NCBI GenBank assembly: GCA_043740085.1
Contig: JAYUCY010000143.1
Location: forward strand, 15,713-79,712
Length of the DNA stretch: 64,000 bases
Source of the DNA: UBA668 sp043740085
GTDB taxonomy: Bacteria; Actinomycetota; Acidimicrobiia; Acidimicrobiales; Ilumatobacteraceae
Reading direction: 5' to 3'
Shown here: one piece after another, positions 7,610 to 16,765 of the stretch
Numbering within the stretch: position 1 is the first letter of the stretch
How the letters are laid out: each line of letters opens with the position of its first letter
Position numbers and translations under genes: made by a program
Notes under the pieces: model-generated
What the model was told of the DNA's origin: nothing
The model's database searches: none
What the model saw: only the letters and a program-made list of their open reading frames with translations

Positions 7610-9475
7610 TCACGTGGGTGTCGAACCGGCCAACACGGGCAATGGCCGTAGTCGCTGGGCGGCGGTCTCGGTGATGCCCAGGCGAAGTGCCAGTTCGGCT
7701 GCGTCGGCTGGCGGCGCGTCGGCCAAGGAACGCAGCACCTTGTCGCTGCATACCCCCTGGTCGGCCTGCCCTGACACACGCGCTATCGCCGAGCGCCACT
7801 CGCGGAAGGGGATCATCGGGTCGGCCGGAAGCCGGGTGCGTCTGGGCGGTGGGGCGGGCACATCGTCGGCGGTGCTGTCGGTGACGGCCTGCAGCCATCG
7901 GCTGGGCGCGGCCGCCTTGCGCTGGCGCTGCGCACAGTGCGTGATGAGGAGGTGCTGTGCGGCCCGTGTAATTGCGACGTAGAACAACCTCGCTTCCTCA
8001 GCCATCTGCGCTGGTGAGGACGCTGAGCCGTGCGGTATCAAACCTTCTTCCGCGCCCGTGATCACCACACCCCACCACTCGCGACCTTTCGCTGCGTGAA
8101 AGGTCAGCAGGGCGACGGCGTCGCGGAAGTCGGTGGGTTCCAGATCGTCGAATGGATCGCGCCGTTCGACCCAACCGCGGAACAAGCCGTGCTCGCCGGA
8201 GGTGAGGTAGCGGTCGGCTTCCTCAGCAACGCGCCGGGTCAGGTCGTCGCCATCGACGAACGTGGTATCCACCCAGATCGCCAGCTGCTCGCGACTGGTA
8301 CAGCGATACGCGGCCCGTAGCGCCACATCGAGCGGTGACCGCCCGTTGCTGCGTTCAGTATCAATGCCGGACCTGGTGAGGGTTTGTTGCAGCACCGTGA
8401 GCTGCTCGTTGGTACGTGCCAAAACTGCCAGGTCGCGCCCTCGGTGATGATGCAGCAGACCACGGATGTGGCGGGCGACGGCCTCTGCTTCCTCGATGTC
8501 GTCGGGCAGTTCTCGCACCAGTACGGTGGCCGCACCGGGCTGGCGGCTCTCGCTGTTGTCCTGTTGCCCGCTCGCCGCAAGTGCCGCTGCGCCGGCGCGC
8601 ACGACCTGCGGTGAGCAGCGGTAGTTGGATGTCAGCGCTACCACGGTGACACCCGGATAGCGGACCTCCACCTCCGCCAATGTGGTGGGGTCGGCGCCGT
8701 TCCATCCGTAGATGGCCTGGCGTGGGTCGCCCACCAGGCACAGGTCGCGACGGCCTGCCCGCAGCGCTTCGAGCATCGCATGCTGCAGTGGGTTGAGGTC
8801 TTGCGCCTCATCCACGAACAGGTGGCGATAGCGCCAGTGGACACCCTCCGCCCACGCCTTGTCGGTGCGCAGCGCCTCGATGGTGTGCACCAGCAGGTCG
8901 TCAAAGTCGATGACCCCGCGGCGGCGCTTCAGCCGCTCGTAGGCCGTTACAAAGTCGGCGAAGCGGGCAGGCGGCAGCGCGGTCCGCCGACGGGTGATGC
9001 GCACGGCACCCTCGTACCGATCGGGTGGAACCATTCGGGCTCTCGCCCAATCGAGATCGGCGAGTGCTGCATATGGCTCGACCGCCAATTTTAGTTCGCT
9101 GAGCACCTCGCGGGCCAGGCGAATGCGGTCGTTGGCGACCTGTGGGGGAGCGTGGTTGGCGGCCAGCGCGCGGTCGCGAAGCAAGCGCAATGCCACGCCG
9201 TGGAATGTGCCCGCCTCGATTGGTTCGCGAATCTCCAGCTTGCGCAGTCGCCGCTTCAGCTCTGCCGCCGCGTCTCGAGTAAAGGTGAGTGCAAGTACGT
9301 GGTGCGACATTGCCGTGCCATGCGCAACCCGGTAGGCGATCCGTCGGGTGAGCACGGTGGTTTTACCCGAGCCGGCCGCCGCCACAATGGCAAGCGGCGC
9401 GGCCGTGGTGGTGACGGCCTCGCGCTGTTCCGCATCGAGGCCGTGCAACGTCGGGTCGGCAGGCACAACCGCCAC
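7610..9475 (-). CDS. uvrD2: UvrD/PcrA-type ATP-dependent DNA helicase (UvrD2-like)
   Basis: Superfamily 1 3'-5' DNA helicase, about 621 residues. Motif I is AAAGSGKTT near residue 27, motif II VDEAQDLNPLQ, motif IV-like NYRCSPQVV, motif V TFHAAKGREWWGVV, and motif VI LFYVAITRAAQ. The last 50 residues (KVLRSLADAPPADAAELALR and on) look like the HRDC end of actinobacterial UvrD2. The tetracysteine segment known from mycobacterial UvrD2 is not seen. GTG 9475 or GTG 9466 fits the family start just before LDAEQREAV; longer starts would add non-conserved residues and overlap the divergent gene. Confidence 0.88.
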   Translation of the reverse strand: MAVVPADPTLHGLDAEQREAVTTTAAPLAIVAAAGSGKTTVLTRRIAYRVAHGTAMSHHVLALTFTRDAAAELKRRLRKLEIREPIEAGTFHGVALRLLRDRALAANHAPPQVANDRIRLAREVLSELKLAVEPYAALADLDWARARMVPPDRYEGAVRITRRRTALPPARFADFVTAYERLKRRRGVIDFDDLLVHTIEALRTDKAWAEGVHWRYRHLFVDEAQDLNPLQHAMLEALRAGRRDLCLVGDPRQAIYGWNGADPTTLAEVEVRYPGVTVVALTSNYRCSPQVVRAGAAALAASGQQDNSESRQPGAATVLVRELPDDIEEAEAVARHIRGLLHHHRGRDLAVLARTNEQLTVLQQTLTRSGIDTERSNGRSPLDVALRAAYRCTSREQLAIWVDTTFVDGDDLTRRVAEEADRYLTSGEHGLFRGWVERRDPFDDLEPTDFRDAVALLTFHAAKGREWWGVVITGAEEGLIPHGSASSPAQMAEEARLFYVAITRAAQHLLITHCAQRQRKAAAPSRWLQAVTDSTADDVPAPPPRRTRLPADPMIPFREWRSAIARVSGQADQGVCSDKVLRSLADAPPADAAELALRLGITETAAQRLRPLPVLAGSTPT

Positions 9476-9529
9476 GATAGAGGTTGGGTGTGATGCAGTT
9501 ACCGCCCGCCATCGGGAGCGAGCGCTACA

Positions 9530-10168
9530 GTGCCGAACATGCCGTACCCGAAGAAGAACCTCAACAGCAGTGAGACCATTGCACTCGACATGCACCCCCA
9601 CTGGTGGTACTTCGCGCAGCCTGCCGCCGCGCTTGTCGGCAGCATCGTCATCGGCATTGTTGTGCTGTCCAAGACCGAGTCGGGCGACACGTCTGGTAAG
9701 GCGGCTCGCCTCGCAACGGTTGCGCTGCTGGTCATCACTGCCCTGTGGTTGATTGGGCGCTTTCTGAAGTGGCTCACCACCAACTTCGTCATCACGTCGC
9801 AGCGCATCATCTTCCGTCAGGGCGTTTTCGCCAAGAGCGGTATCGAGATTCCGCTCGAGCGTGTGAACAACGTCAACTTCAACCAGGGCATCTTCGAGCG
9901 CATCTTGGGCGCTGGCGACCTACTGATCGAGTCCGGCGGCGAAGACGGCCAGCAGCGATTCACCGATATCCGCCACCCCGACAAGGTGCAAAACCTGGTG
10001 CACGCTCAGGTGGAAACCTTGGTGCAGCAGCGCGCCGGTTACAGCAGGCCGGCGGCTGCAGGCGGTGGCGATGTCGCCGACCAGCTGGAGCGATTGGAAG
10101 GCTTGCTGCAGCGCGGCACCATCACGGCCGAAGAGTTTGCGGCGCAGAAAGCCAAGCTGCTCGCCTAA
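9530..10168 (+). CDS. Membrane protein with bacterial PH domain and C-terminal SHOCT motif
   Basis: A 212-residue membrane protein of the YdbS/bPH2 type. Two hydrophobic helices lie at about 25-48 and 65-85. The bacterial PH domain follows (NFVITSQRIIFRQGVFAKSG, then IPLERVNNVNFNQGIFERIL), a pattern typical of this domain. The last 30 residues (LERLEGLLQRGTITAEEFAA) form a SHOCT oligomerisation motif. GTG 9530 sits about 11 nt after a GGGAG; ATG 9539 is an alternative start. It is divergent from the helicase. The role is unknown; the family is often linked to membrane or cell-envelope functions. Confidence 0.8.
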   Translation: MPNMPYPKKNLNSSETIALDMHPHWWYFAQPAAALVGSIVIGIVVLSKTESGDTSGKAARLATVALLVITALWLIGRFLKWLTTNFVITSQRIIFRQGVFAKSGIEIPLERVNNVNFNQGIFERILGAGDLLIESGGEDGQQRFTDIRHPDKVQNLVHAQVETLVQQRAGYSRPAAAGGGDVADQLERLEGLLQRGTITAEEFAAQKAKLLA

Positions 10169-10185
10169 TCCGGTGGCTGGTTTCG

Positions 10186-11055
10186 TTACGGCCTGCCGGC
10201 GTGGCCCACCGCTACCTGCGTGGTCAGAATCTTGCCGCTGCGATGCACGCTGGCCTCCGCAGCCAGTGAGTACGCGGCCGTCACCATGAACAACGTGCGG
10301 CCGTCCGCGCCCCCCAGCATGCAGGCGAAACAGCGTTGCTCGGTGTCGACAACCTCCATCACCTCGCCGCCCTCGCGAATACGTACACAGTGCGGGCCAC
10401 CGGCGTCGGCTACCCATACGGCACCGTCGACGTCGAGGCAGATGCCGTCGGGTATGTAGCTGCCCGTATCCGCCCAGGTCCGTTGGTTCGACAGCGTGCC
10501 GTCCTGCGCCACGTCGAATGCGCTCAGCCGGTGGGCCAAGCTCTCGGCAACGATCATCGTGCGGCCATCGGGCGTGATGACGCTGCCGTTGGGGAATCGC
10601 AGCCCGGTGGCTGCTGTGTGCACCGAGCCGTCGGGGTCGACCCGCGCAATGGTCGCGCCCTCGTACGCAGCGAGCGCGCCGGCGAAGTCGCCCGAGGTTT
10701 CCGCGGCGTCGAGATCGAAGCCAAAATTACCGACGTAGGCGCGGCCGATCTGGTCCACCACCATGTCGTTGCAGTGGAAGGTCGCAATCCCGGAGAGGTC
10801 GGCGTGCACTACCAGCGCGTTGGACTCGAGACGAAGGAGCAGCCGATCCGTCATCGACACGATGAGCATCCGTCCGTCGGGCAGCCAACCAAGACCGCTG
10901 GGTCGCCCGGCGACGGGCAGCTTGGTCTCGACCGTGCCAGCGAGGTCGACTGTCTTCACCGCATGGTCGAAGAAGTCGCTGAACCACAACTTGCCCTGGT
11001 GCCAGCGTGGACCCTCACCGAAGTGCAGCCCATCCGCCAGAAGTTCGACGCTCAT
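10186..11055 (-). CDS. SMP-30/gluconolactonase/LRE family protein
   Basis: Predicted metal-dependent lactonase-type six-bladed propeller, 289 residues. The N-terminal LHFGEGPRWHQGKLWFSD carries the conserved metal-site Glu (GEGP), and FPNGSVITPDG plus YIPDGICLDVDGAVWVAD are the family's later signatures, including the metal-binding Asn and Asp. Known members hydrolyse sugar or organophosphate lactones; the substrate here is open. It stands next to galactokinase on the same strand, 66 bp downstream of it, hinting at a small sugar-related unit (inference). Confidence 0.87.
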   Translation of the reverse strand: MSVELLADGLHFGEGPRWHQGKLWFSDFFDHAVKTVDLAGTVETKLPVAGRPSGLGWLPDGRMLIVSMTDRLLLRLESNALVVHADLSGIATFHCNDMVVDQIGRAYVGNFGFDLDAAETSGDFAGALAAYEGATIARVDPDGSVHTAATGLRFPNGSVITPDGRTMIVAESLAHRLSAFDVAQDGTLSNQRTWADTGSYIPDGICLDVDGAVWVADAGGPHCVRIREGGEVMEVVDTEQRCFACMLGGADGRTLFMVTAAYSLAAEASVHRSGKILTTQVAVGHAGRP

Positions 11056-11121
11056 GTGTGACCCCCTACCGACGTTGACTCGGGCAAGAGTACCTCTAGA
11101 CGGCTAGAGGCGGCTGCGTGG

Positions 11122-12117
11122 TCAGACGGAAATTGCGACAGCGCCGGCCACTGCTTGGACCACCCATCCGCTCAGCAGTGCACCAGGTTCCGTCAGCGCC
11201 ACGATGCAGCCGCCAAAGCCGCCGCCCGTCATTCGCGCCCCGAACACGCCAGGCGTTGCAACCACCTGCGCGACGGCTGCGTCCATCGCTGGCGTGGACG
11301 TGGCGTAGAGGTCGCGAAGGCTGGCATGGCTGTGCACCATCAACTTGCCAGCCTCTCTCAGATCGCCGTCGTTGATGGCCCCTGCGAAGTCGATGACGCG
11401 ACGATTCTCGCCAGTCACGTGCATTGCCCGCGCCCGCACGACTGGATCGGCGATGGACTTGGCCAAGGCCGTCGTCGCATGACGAAGTGGTCCGATGAGT
11501 CGCTCGGCGGCCGCGCATTCGGCCACGCGATCCGCATATGGGCTACCGACAAGCGTGCGGCGTTCGATGAACTGGACCACGATCTCGACACCGCGTGGAA
11601 TGGCGACCGGCTGGACCGTGAGCTCGCCACAGTCGATCAACAGCGCATGACCGGCCAGCCCGGCCGCGATGGCCAGCTGGTCCATGATGCCGCTGGGCAC
11701 GCCCGAGGCACGGTTCTCGGCGCGTTGGCACAGCTGTGCAAGTTCCAAGGGGGTGCCTGTGAACCCCAACGCGAGAGCGACGGCCACCTCCAGCGCGGCG
11801 CTGCTGGACAGGCCGGCGCCGATGGGGATGTCGGTAGTGATGTGCCCGTGGAATCCGTGCGGATGACGCATCTCGGACACCACGCCGGCGACGTACTTGC
11901 CCCACGCTGGCTCGACGTCCTGCGGTCGCTCAACAACCAGCGGTAGATCGACCGCAGCGTCCTCGTCCGACGATGACAACTGCACCCGGTCACCCTCACG
12001 AGTGCCCCTGATCTCCGTGTACCGGTCGATCGCCATCGGCAGCACCAGCCCGCCGGTGTAGTCGGTGTGGTCGCCGATCAGGTTGACCCGGCCGGGGGCC
12101 AGAACGTGGATGCTCAT
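11122..12117 (-). CDS. galK: Galactokinase
   Basis: GHMP-family sugar kinase that would phosphorylate galactose in the Leloir pathway, 331 residues (slightly shorter than E. coli GalK, 382). The N-terminal GRVNLIGDHTDYTGG is the galactokinase signature, GAGLSSSAALEVA is the ATP-binding loop, and GARMTGGGFGGCIVAL is the third GHMP motif. GIMDQLAIAAG carries the catalytic Asp. ATG 12117 is preferred; a GTG at 12126 would overlap the stop of the preceding gene. No galT or galE lies in the window, so the rest of the pathway must be elsewhere. It probably shares a transcript with the LLM gene upstream. Confidence 0.93.
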   Translation of the reverse strand: MSIHVLAPGRVNLIGDHTDYTGGLVLPMAIDRYTEIRGTREGDRVQLSSSDEDAAVDLPLVVERPQDVEPAWGKYVAGVVSEMRHPHGFHGHITTDIPIGAGLSSSAALEVAVALALGFTGTPLELAQLCQRAENRASGVPSGIMDQLAIAAGLAGHALLIDCGELTVQPVAIPRGVEIVVQFIERRTLVGSPYADRVAECAAAERLIGPLRHATTALAKSIADPVVRARAMHVTGENRRVIDFAGAINDGDLREAGKLMVHSHASLRDLYATSTPAMDAAVAQVVATPGVFGARMTGGGFGGCIVALTEPGALLSGWVVQAVAGAVAISV

Positions 12118-12125
12118 CGGCAGCA

Positions 12126-13025
12126 CTAGACCAAGTTCAGCGCGGCGCTGAATCGTGCTGCTGCTTCAAGGTTGAAGGGAGCACGTAAGGCGATGTTCAC
12201 CTGGTCGGCCCCCGCTTCGACGTACTGGCCAATGCGGTCCATGATCTCGTCGTGGCTGCCGGTGAGCACCCCCGGGCGAACGAAGTCGCTGATCGCGCCG
12301 AATTGCTGCTGCAGGCTCTCCTCGGTATACGCGAGCCCGACGTTGATGGCCCGCCTGATCTCTTTCGGGTCGCGCCCAACGGACGTGCAGTGCTGGTCGA
12401 GGATCGAGTTCTTGTGGGCGAATGCATCGGGCGCGATGAAGGGAACGTTCCAACCGTCGGAGTACTTGGCGGCGATCTTCAACGTTCGTTTCTCACCGCC
12501 GCCTCCAATCCAGATGGGCAGCTTGGCTTGTATCGGGCGAGGTTCGTTACGGGCCGCGGTGAGGTTGAAATGCTGCCCTTCGAAGGTGGTGACGTCGTCG
12601 TGCAGCAGTCCACGCAGGCATTGGATACCTTCCTCCAACTGGTCGAGGCGAGTCGTGGCCTCGGGGAATGGAATGCCGTATGCGTCGTATTCCACTTTCG
12701 CCCAGCCGGCGCCAATGCCCATGTCGGCGCGGCCTCCGCTGAGTTGGTCGATAGCGGTGATGGCTTTCGCCAGCACGGCGGGGTGGCGGTAGCCGACGCT
12801 ATAGACCAGCGACCCGACACGCACCTTGCTGGTGGTGCACGCCAGCGCAGCGTGCATGGCCACTGCCTCAAGACAGGCGGCATCATCGGGCTTGCCGGTG
12901 GCGCCGTAGAAGTGGTCCCACACGCTGATCCAACCGAAGCCGAGATCCTCGATTTGTCGCCACACGCCTTGCAGTTCGGCGGCGGTGGTGTGTTGCAAAC
13001 CGACATGGACTCCGAAGACCGTCAT
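12126..13025 (-). CDS. LLM-class F420-dependent oxidoreductase
   Basis: Luciferase-like TIM-barrel flavin/F420 enzyme of 299 residues. The start MTVFGVHVGLQHTTA, the SVWDHFYGA segment, VRVGSLVYSVGYRHPAVLAK and GGRADMGIGAGWAKVEYDAYG are hallmarks of the actinobacterial F420 subgroup; IWIGGGGEKRTLKIAAKYSD follows. The substrate is unknown; such enzymes are numerous in Acidimicrobiia. Its stop abuts the galactokinase start region, so the two are likely co-transcribed, and it is divergent from the alpha/beta hydrolase gene 22 bp away. Confidence 0.9.
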   Translation of the reverse strand: MTVFGVHVGLQHTTAAELQGVWRQIEDLGFGWISVWDHFYGATGKPDDAACLEAVAMHAALACTTSKVRVGSLVYSVGYRHPAVLAKAITAIDQLSGGRADMGIGAGWAKVEYDAYGIPFPEATTRLDQLEEGIQCLRGLLHDDVTTFEGQHFNLTAARNEPRPIQAKLPIWIGGGGEKRTLKIAAKYSDGWNVPFIAPDAFAHKNSILDQHCTSVGRDPKEIRRAINVGLAYTEESLQQQFGAISDFVRPGVLTGSHDEIMDRIGQYVEAGADQVNIALRAPFNLEAAARFSAALNLV

Positions 13026-13047
13026 GCCGCGAAGGTAGTCTGCGCGG

Positions 13048-13926
13048 ATGCCTCGCGCCCTCGTTCAGACCGGTATGCAACTCGAATACGACACGTTCGG
13101 TTCACCTCACGACCCCGCCCTGTTGCTCATCATGGGCTTTACCGCCCAGATGACGGCATGGGAGCCGGAGTTCTGTCAGCTGCTTGCCAAAGGCGGTCGC
13201 TTCGTCATTCGGTTCGACAACCGTGACTGCGGCTTGTCCACCAAGCTCGATGGCCAGGTGCCGGATGTCGCCGGCGCAATGACCTCTGCGTTCACGGGTG
13301 CTGCTGCGCCGCCGCAGCCGTACCTACTTGCCGACATGGCGCTCGACGCGGTCGGCCTGCTCGACGTGCTGGGCATCGAGAAGGCCCACATCCTTGGCGT
13401 CTCGATGGGCGGAATGATCGCGCAGACCGTAGCGATCAACCATCCGGATCGTGTGAGGACGCTGATCTCGGTGATGAGTACGCCCGGTGAAATCGAGGTT
13501 GGCCAGCCGTCGGAGGAGGCGATGATTGCCATCATGTCGCCACCGGCAGCGAACCGCGAGGAGTACATCGAGACCTCGCCGCGGTACATGGTGTGGCAGT
13601 CCAAGAAGTACCGCAATGAGGCCCGTACGAAGGAGCTTGCCGCTCGCGACTACGACCGTTCCTCGTACCCCGAGGGTGCTACTCGCCAGATGGCGGCGAT
13701 CTACGCCAGCGGTAGCCGCACGGAGGGACTGCAGGCCCTGGACGTACCGACCTTGGTCATTCATGGCCGCGACGATCAACTGATCACGCCGTCGGCCGGC
13801 TTCCGCACCGCCGAACTGGTTCCCGGTGCGAACCTGCTGTTTGTCGCCGACATGGGCCACGACCTCCCCGAACCGCTATGGCCGGTGATCACCGACGCAA
13901 TTCTCAGCCACACCTCGCGCGCCTGA
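13048..13926 (+). CDS. Alpha/beta hydrolase
   Basis: Predicted serine hydrolase of 292 residues. The nucleophile elbow is GVSMGG, the acid is in HGRDDQLI and the histidine is in MGHDLPEP, completing a catalytic triad. LLLIMGFTAQMTAWEPEF supplies the oxyanion region, and FDNRDCGLST is typical of the subgroup related to aclacinomycin methylesterase and haloperoxidase-like hydrolases. A helical cap lies between about residues 160 and 215. The substrate cannot be inferred from the neighbours. Confidence 0.9.
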   Translation: MPRALVQTGMQLEYDTFGSPHDPALLLIMGFTAQMTAWEPEFCQLLAKGGRFVIRFDNRDCGLSTKLDGQVPDVAGAMTSAFTGAAAPPQPYLLADMALDAVGLLDVLGIEKAHILGVSMGGMIAQTVAINHPDRVRTLISVMSTPGEIEVGQPSEEAMIAIMSPPAANREEYIETSPRYMVWQSKKYRNEARTKELAARDYDRSSYPEGATRQMAAIYASGSRTEGLQALDVPTLVIHGRDDQLITPSAGFRTAELVPGANLLFVADMGHDLPEPLWPVITDAILSHTSRA

Positions 13927-13944
13927 GTGGGCGTCGGCGCGTAG

Positions 13945-14601
13945 TTACTCGCTGCCGCAGCCGCGGCGGATGTAGATGACTGAGCCGTCTTGGATTTGTA
14001 GCCAGTCCAGCTCACCGGTGATGCCGCCGGGCCTGGTCTCGATTCCGACGTCACACAGGTCGGAAACCGATTCGGTCACCAGCGCCGAAGACTTGGGTAC
14101 CGTGCGTTCGCGAGTGTTGCGGTTCACCGGCCAGAACAACTCGTCGAAGTACTCCGTGCAGGTGGCCCCGGCCTCGCTCGCGAGGCACTCATCGATGAGC
14201 GACTGGGCGGCCTCGCCGCTGTATGCGCAGACCAGGTCGATCTGCAGTTGGCTGTTGCCGTCGGCCGTGATGATGCCCAGCCACCAACCATCGGGAATGA
14301 CTTCTCCGACGGTGCCATCTGCGCCGCACCCGCTACCCAGCACAGACTCGCCACCGAACCGAAGCACCGACCGGAAGTCCTCGAACGTCCAGCCGGCAGC
14401 GACGAGCGTTGTTGGGTTCGCGTTCGTATCAACAGTCGAGGAGGTCGCGGTGGGGTCGACAGTGGTGGTGGGCGCAAGAAGTGTCGAGGCAGTCGTCACC
14501 CCGGGCAACGGCGCCAACTGACGCGGCTCTTCGGTCTGCGATCGACACGCCGCCAGCACGAACGCGGCGACGACAATCACACCTAACCCAATGCGTCGCA
14601 T
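13945..14601 (-). CDS. Putative lipoprotein of unknown function
   Basis: An exported protein of 218 residues with a clear lipobox: MRRIGLGVIVVAAFVLAAC, Cys at about residue 19, then a Thr/Ser/Pro linker (about 35-65). The mature part has several cysteines (near SGCG, LVCAY, DECLAS, TCTEYFDE, LCDVG and the terminal RRGCGSE), suggesting disulfides. ATG 14601 is chosen because it starts the signal peptide; a longer frame upstream lacks one. No family is recognised. It is convergent with the hydrolase, 18 bp away. Confidence 0.75.
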   Translation of the reverse strand: MRRIGLGVIVVAAFVLAACRSQTEEPRQLAPLPGVTTASTLLAPTTTVDPTATSSTVDTNANPTTLVAAGWTFEDFRSVLRFGGESVLGSGCGADGTVGEVIPDGWWLGIITADGNSQLQIDLVCAYSGEAAQSLIDECLASEAGATCTEYFDELFWPVNRNTRERTVPKSSALVTESVSDLCDVGIETRPGGITGELDWLQIQDGSVIYIRRGCGSE

Positions 14602-14636
14602 CGCCCGATAGTACCTGCCCTCCCGTTGTTGTAAAG

Positions 14637-14703
14637 GTTCGGCCCCGTACTTTGAATTCAACGGTCCGTACGTAGGCAGCGTTGAATTCACCGTTCGGCC
14701 CCG
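14637..14703. repeat. Paired direct repeats in the intergenic region 14602-14763
   Basis: GTTCGGCCCCG occurs at 14637-14647 and again at 14693-14703. TTGAATTCA occurs at 14652-14660 and 14682-14690, followed by ACGG and CCG respectively. The two blocks are in opposite order, so the longer units flank the shorter ones. The region separates the divergent lipoprotein and AMACR-type genes and may hold an operator or a decayed duplication; nothing else is visible in these 160 bp. Confidence 0.5.
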
Positions 14704-14763
14704 AAGGATTGCTCGACGCCCACGATGGCAGTCGCCGCGGTCGCGCGTACTAGAACAGCGGGC

Positions 14764-15921
14764 ATGTCTGGACCACTTGCTGGGTATCGAATCATTGAAA
14801 TTGCGGGCATCGGGCCTGGCCCGTTCGCCGCCATGATGTTGGCCGACATGGGCGCCGAGGTGATCCGCGTGGAGCGGGCGCAGGCCGTCCGTGGCCCGGC
14901 CCCCGACACCGCCCACTGGGATGTGCTGCTGCGTGGCCGGCGCAACATCGCGCTCGACCTGAAGAACCCTGACGGCGTTTCGACGCTGCTGGATCTGGTG
15001 GAGAAGGCCGATGGACTGATCGAGGGCTTCCGTCCGGGCGTGATGGAGCGGCTCGGCATCGGGCCCGCCGAGTGCTACGCGCGCAACCCGAAATTGGTCT
15101 ACGGCCGGATGACCGGATGGGGGCAGGACGGCCCCTACTCACAGTCCGCCGGTCACGACATCAACTACATCGCGCTTGCGGGCTCGCTCGCTCATTTCGG
15201 GCGCGGCGGGCAGACCCCGGTGCCGCCGCTCAACATGGTCGGCGACTTCGGTGGCGGTGGAATGTTCCTGGCCTTCGGTGTGGTCTGCGCCTTACTGGAA
15301 TCACAGCGCAGCGGGCAGGGCCAAGTCGTGGACACTGCGATGGTCGACGGCGCGGCGACCTTGATGAGCATGTTCTGGGCAATGCGCACCATTGGCATGT
15401 TCGACGAGAACGCGCCCGGCACCAACCTGCTCGACACGGGCGCGCACTTCTACGACGTGTTCGAATGCGCCGATGGCAAGCACGTCTCGCTGGGCTCCAT
15501 CGAGCCACAGTTCTATGCCGAACTGATGAGGCTCACCGGTTTGGCAGGCGACGCAGAGTTCGCGCAACAGATGGACAAGACGCAATGGCCGCATCTCAAG
15601 GACCGGCTGCGCGACGTGATGCTCACCAAGACGCGCGACGAATGGTGCGCGCAGATGGAGCACACCGACGTGTGCTTCGCCCCGGTCCTGACGATGAGCG
15701 AGGCGGCACAGCACCCGCACAACGTCGCTCGTGGCACGTTTGTCGAAGTGGCTGGTGCAACTCAGCCGGCACCCGCACCGCGCTTCTCGCGCACGGTCGC
15801 AGAGATCGACTCGCCCCCCGCACACGCTGGGCAGCACTCGCGCCAGATTCTGGTCGACTGGGGCTTCGATAGCGATCGCATCGAGGCGCTCGTGGCGGGC
15901 GGCGCGGTAGCGTCGTCCTGA
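14764..15921 (+). CDS. CaiB/BaiF CoA-transferase family protein, alpha-methylacyl-CoA racemase type
   Basis: Family III CoA-transferase fold enzyme of 385 residues. The racemase subgroup is suggested by GHDINYIALAG (catalytic His) and NMVGDFGGGGMFLAFG (catalytic Asp), matching the His/Asp pair described for alpha-methylacyl-CoA racemase of M. tuberculosis. The N-terminal GPLAGYRIIEIAGIGPGPF and EGFRPGVMERLG are family signatures. It would interconvert 2-methylacyl-CoA epimers in branched fatty-acid or sterol side-chain breakdown. ATG 14764 is chosen over an upstream start that adds 13 non-conserved residues. Its stop overlaps the ATG of the PIG-L gene by 1 nt, indicating coupling. Confidence 0.92.
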   Translation: MSGPLAGYRIIEIAGIGPGPFAAMMLADMGAEVIRVERAQAVRGPAPDTAHWDVLLRGRRNIALDLKNPDGVSTLLDLVEKADGLIEGFRPGVMERLGIGPAECYARNPKLVYGRMTGWGQDGPYSQSAGHDINYIALAGSLAHFGRGGQTPVPPLNMVGDFGGGGMFLAFGVVCALLESQRSGQGQVVDTAMVDGAATLMSMFWAMRTIGMFDENAPGTNLLDTGAHFYDVFECADGKHVSLGSIEPQFYAELMRLTGLAGDAEFAQQMDKTQWPHLKDRLRDVMLTKTRDEWCAQMEHTDVCFAPVLTMSEAAQHPHNVARGTFVEVAGATQPAPAPRFSRTVAEIDSPPAHAGQHSRQILVDWGFDSDRIEALVAGGAVASS

Positions 15922-16724
15922 TGGGCACGCTGGTCTGTTTTCACGCACATCCCGACGACGAGAGCATCAGTACGGGGGGATCGATGGCTCGCGCCGCCGC
16001 CGAAGGTCATCGGGTGGTGCTGGTGGTTGCAACCAACGGCGACCATGGCGAGTCGCCCGATGATCTGGCCGAGGGCGAGACGCTGGTAGATCGTCGGCGA
16101 GCAGAGACTGCGCAGTCGGCTGCTGTCTTAGGTGTTGCCCGGTTGGAGTTCCTGGACTACGCCGACAGTGGCATGACTGGCTGGGAGCAGAACCAGCATC
16201 CGCGGTCGTTCGTACAGGCGCCGGTGGATGAGGCGGCGAGTGCACTGGCGACGATTCTCCGAGAGGAGGCCGCCGATGTGCTGACCACCTACGACTGGCA
16301 CGGCAACTACGGGCACCCCGACCACATCAAGGTGCACAGTGTCGGTCACCGCGCCGCCGAGATGGCAGGCACACCAGCCGTCTTCGAGTCGACGATGAAC
16401 CGCGACGCGATGAAGCGTTTCTTCAACATGGCGCGCGACACCGGTGGGGCCAGCGGGCCCGATGGTGAGAACTGGGACCCCGACGCACCGGCAGACGACG
16501 GCAACCCCTTTGGCACGCCGGAGAGCGAACTCACCCACATGGTCGATGTCAGTGAGTTCGTTGCCGTCAAGCGGGCCTCGATCCGCTGCCACAAGAGCCA
16601 GATCACCGATGCCGGCTTCTTCAGCTCGATGCCGGACGAACAGTTTGCAATGGCCTTCGGCACCGAGTGGTACACCCGCAAGGGCGCCACGTACCCGGTG
16701 CGAGAGGGCTGGCTGTTCGAGTGA
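15921..16724 (+). CDS. PIG-L/LmbE family deacetylase
   Basis: Predicted zinc-dependent N-deacetylase of 267 residues. AHPDDES near residue 10 supplies two metal ligands and the catalytic Asp; NYGHPDH supplies the third ligand. This resembles the actinobacterial mycothiol-pathway deacetylases (MshB/Mca), but GlcNAc-inositol specificity cannot be read from the sequence. It is translationally coupled to the racemase-type gene (TGATG) and followed by a histidine phosphatase gene 37 bp on. Confidence 0.9.
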   Translation: MGTLVCFHAHPDDESISTGGSMARAAAEGHRVVLVVATNGDHGESPDDLAEGETLVDRRRAETAQSAAVLGVARLEFLDYADSGMTGWEQNQHPRSFVQAPVDEAASALATILREEAADVLTTYDWHGNYGHPDHIKVHSVGHRAAEMAGTPAVFESTMNRDAMKRFFNMARDTGGASGPDGENWDPDAPADDGNPFGTPESELTHMVDVSEFVAVKRASIRCHKSQITDAGFFSSMPDEQFAMAFGTEWYTRKGATYPVREGWLFE

Positions 16725-16736
16725 CGGGCTGCCGGC

Positions 16737-16765
16737 GACGCTCGATGAAACGTGACGCTCGATGA
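16737..16765 (+). repeat. 12-bp direct repeat spanning a start codon
   Basis: GACGCTCGATGA occurs at 16737-16748 and again at 16754-16765, 5 bp apart. The second copy contains the ATG (16762) of the histidine phosphatase gene. The first copy carries an ATG in another frame. Confidence 0.6.
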
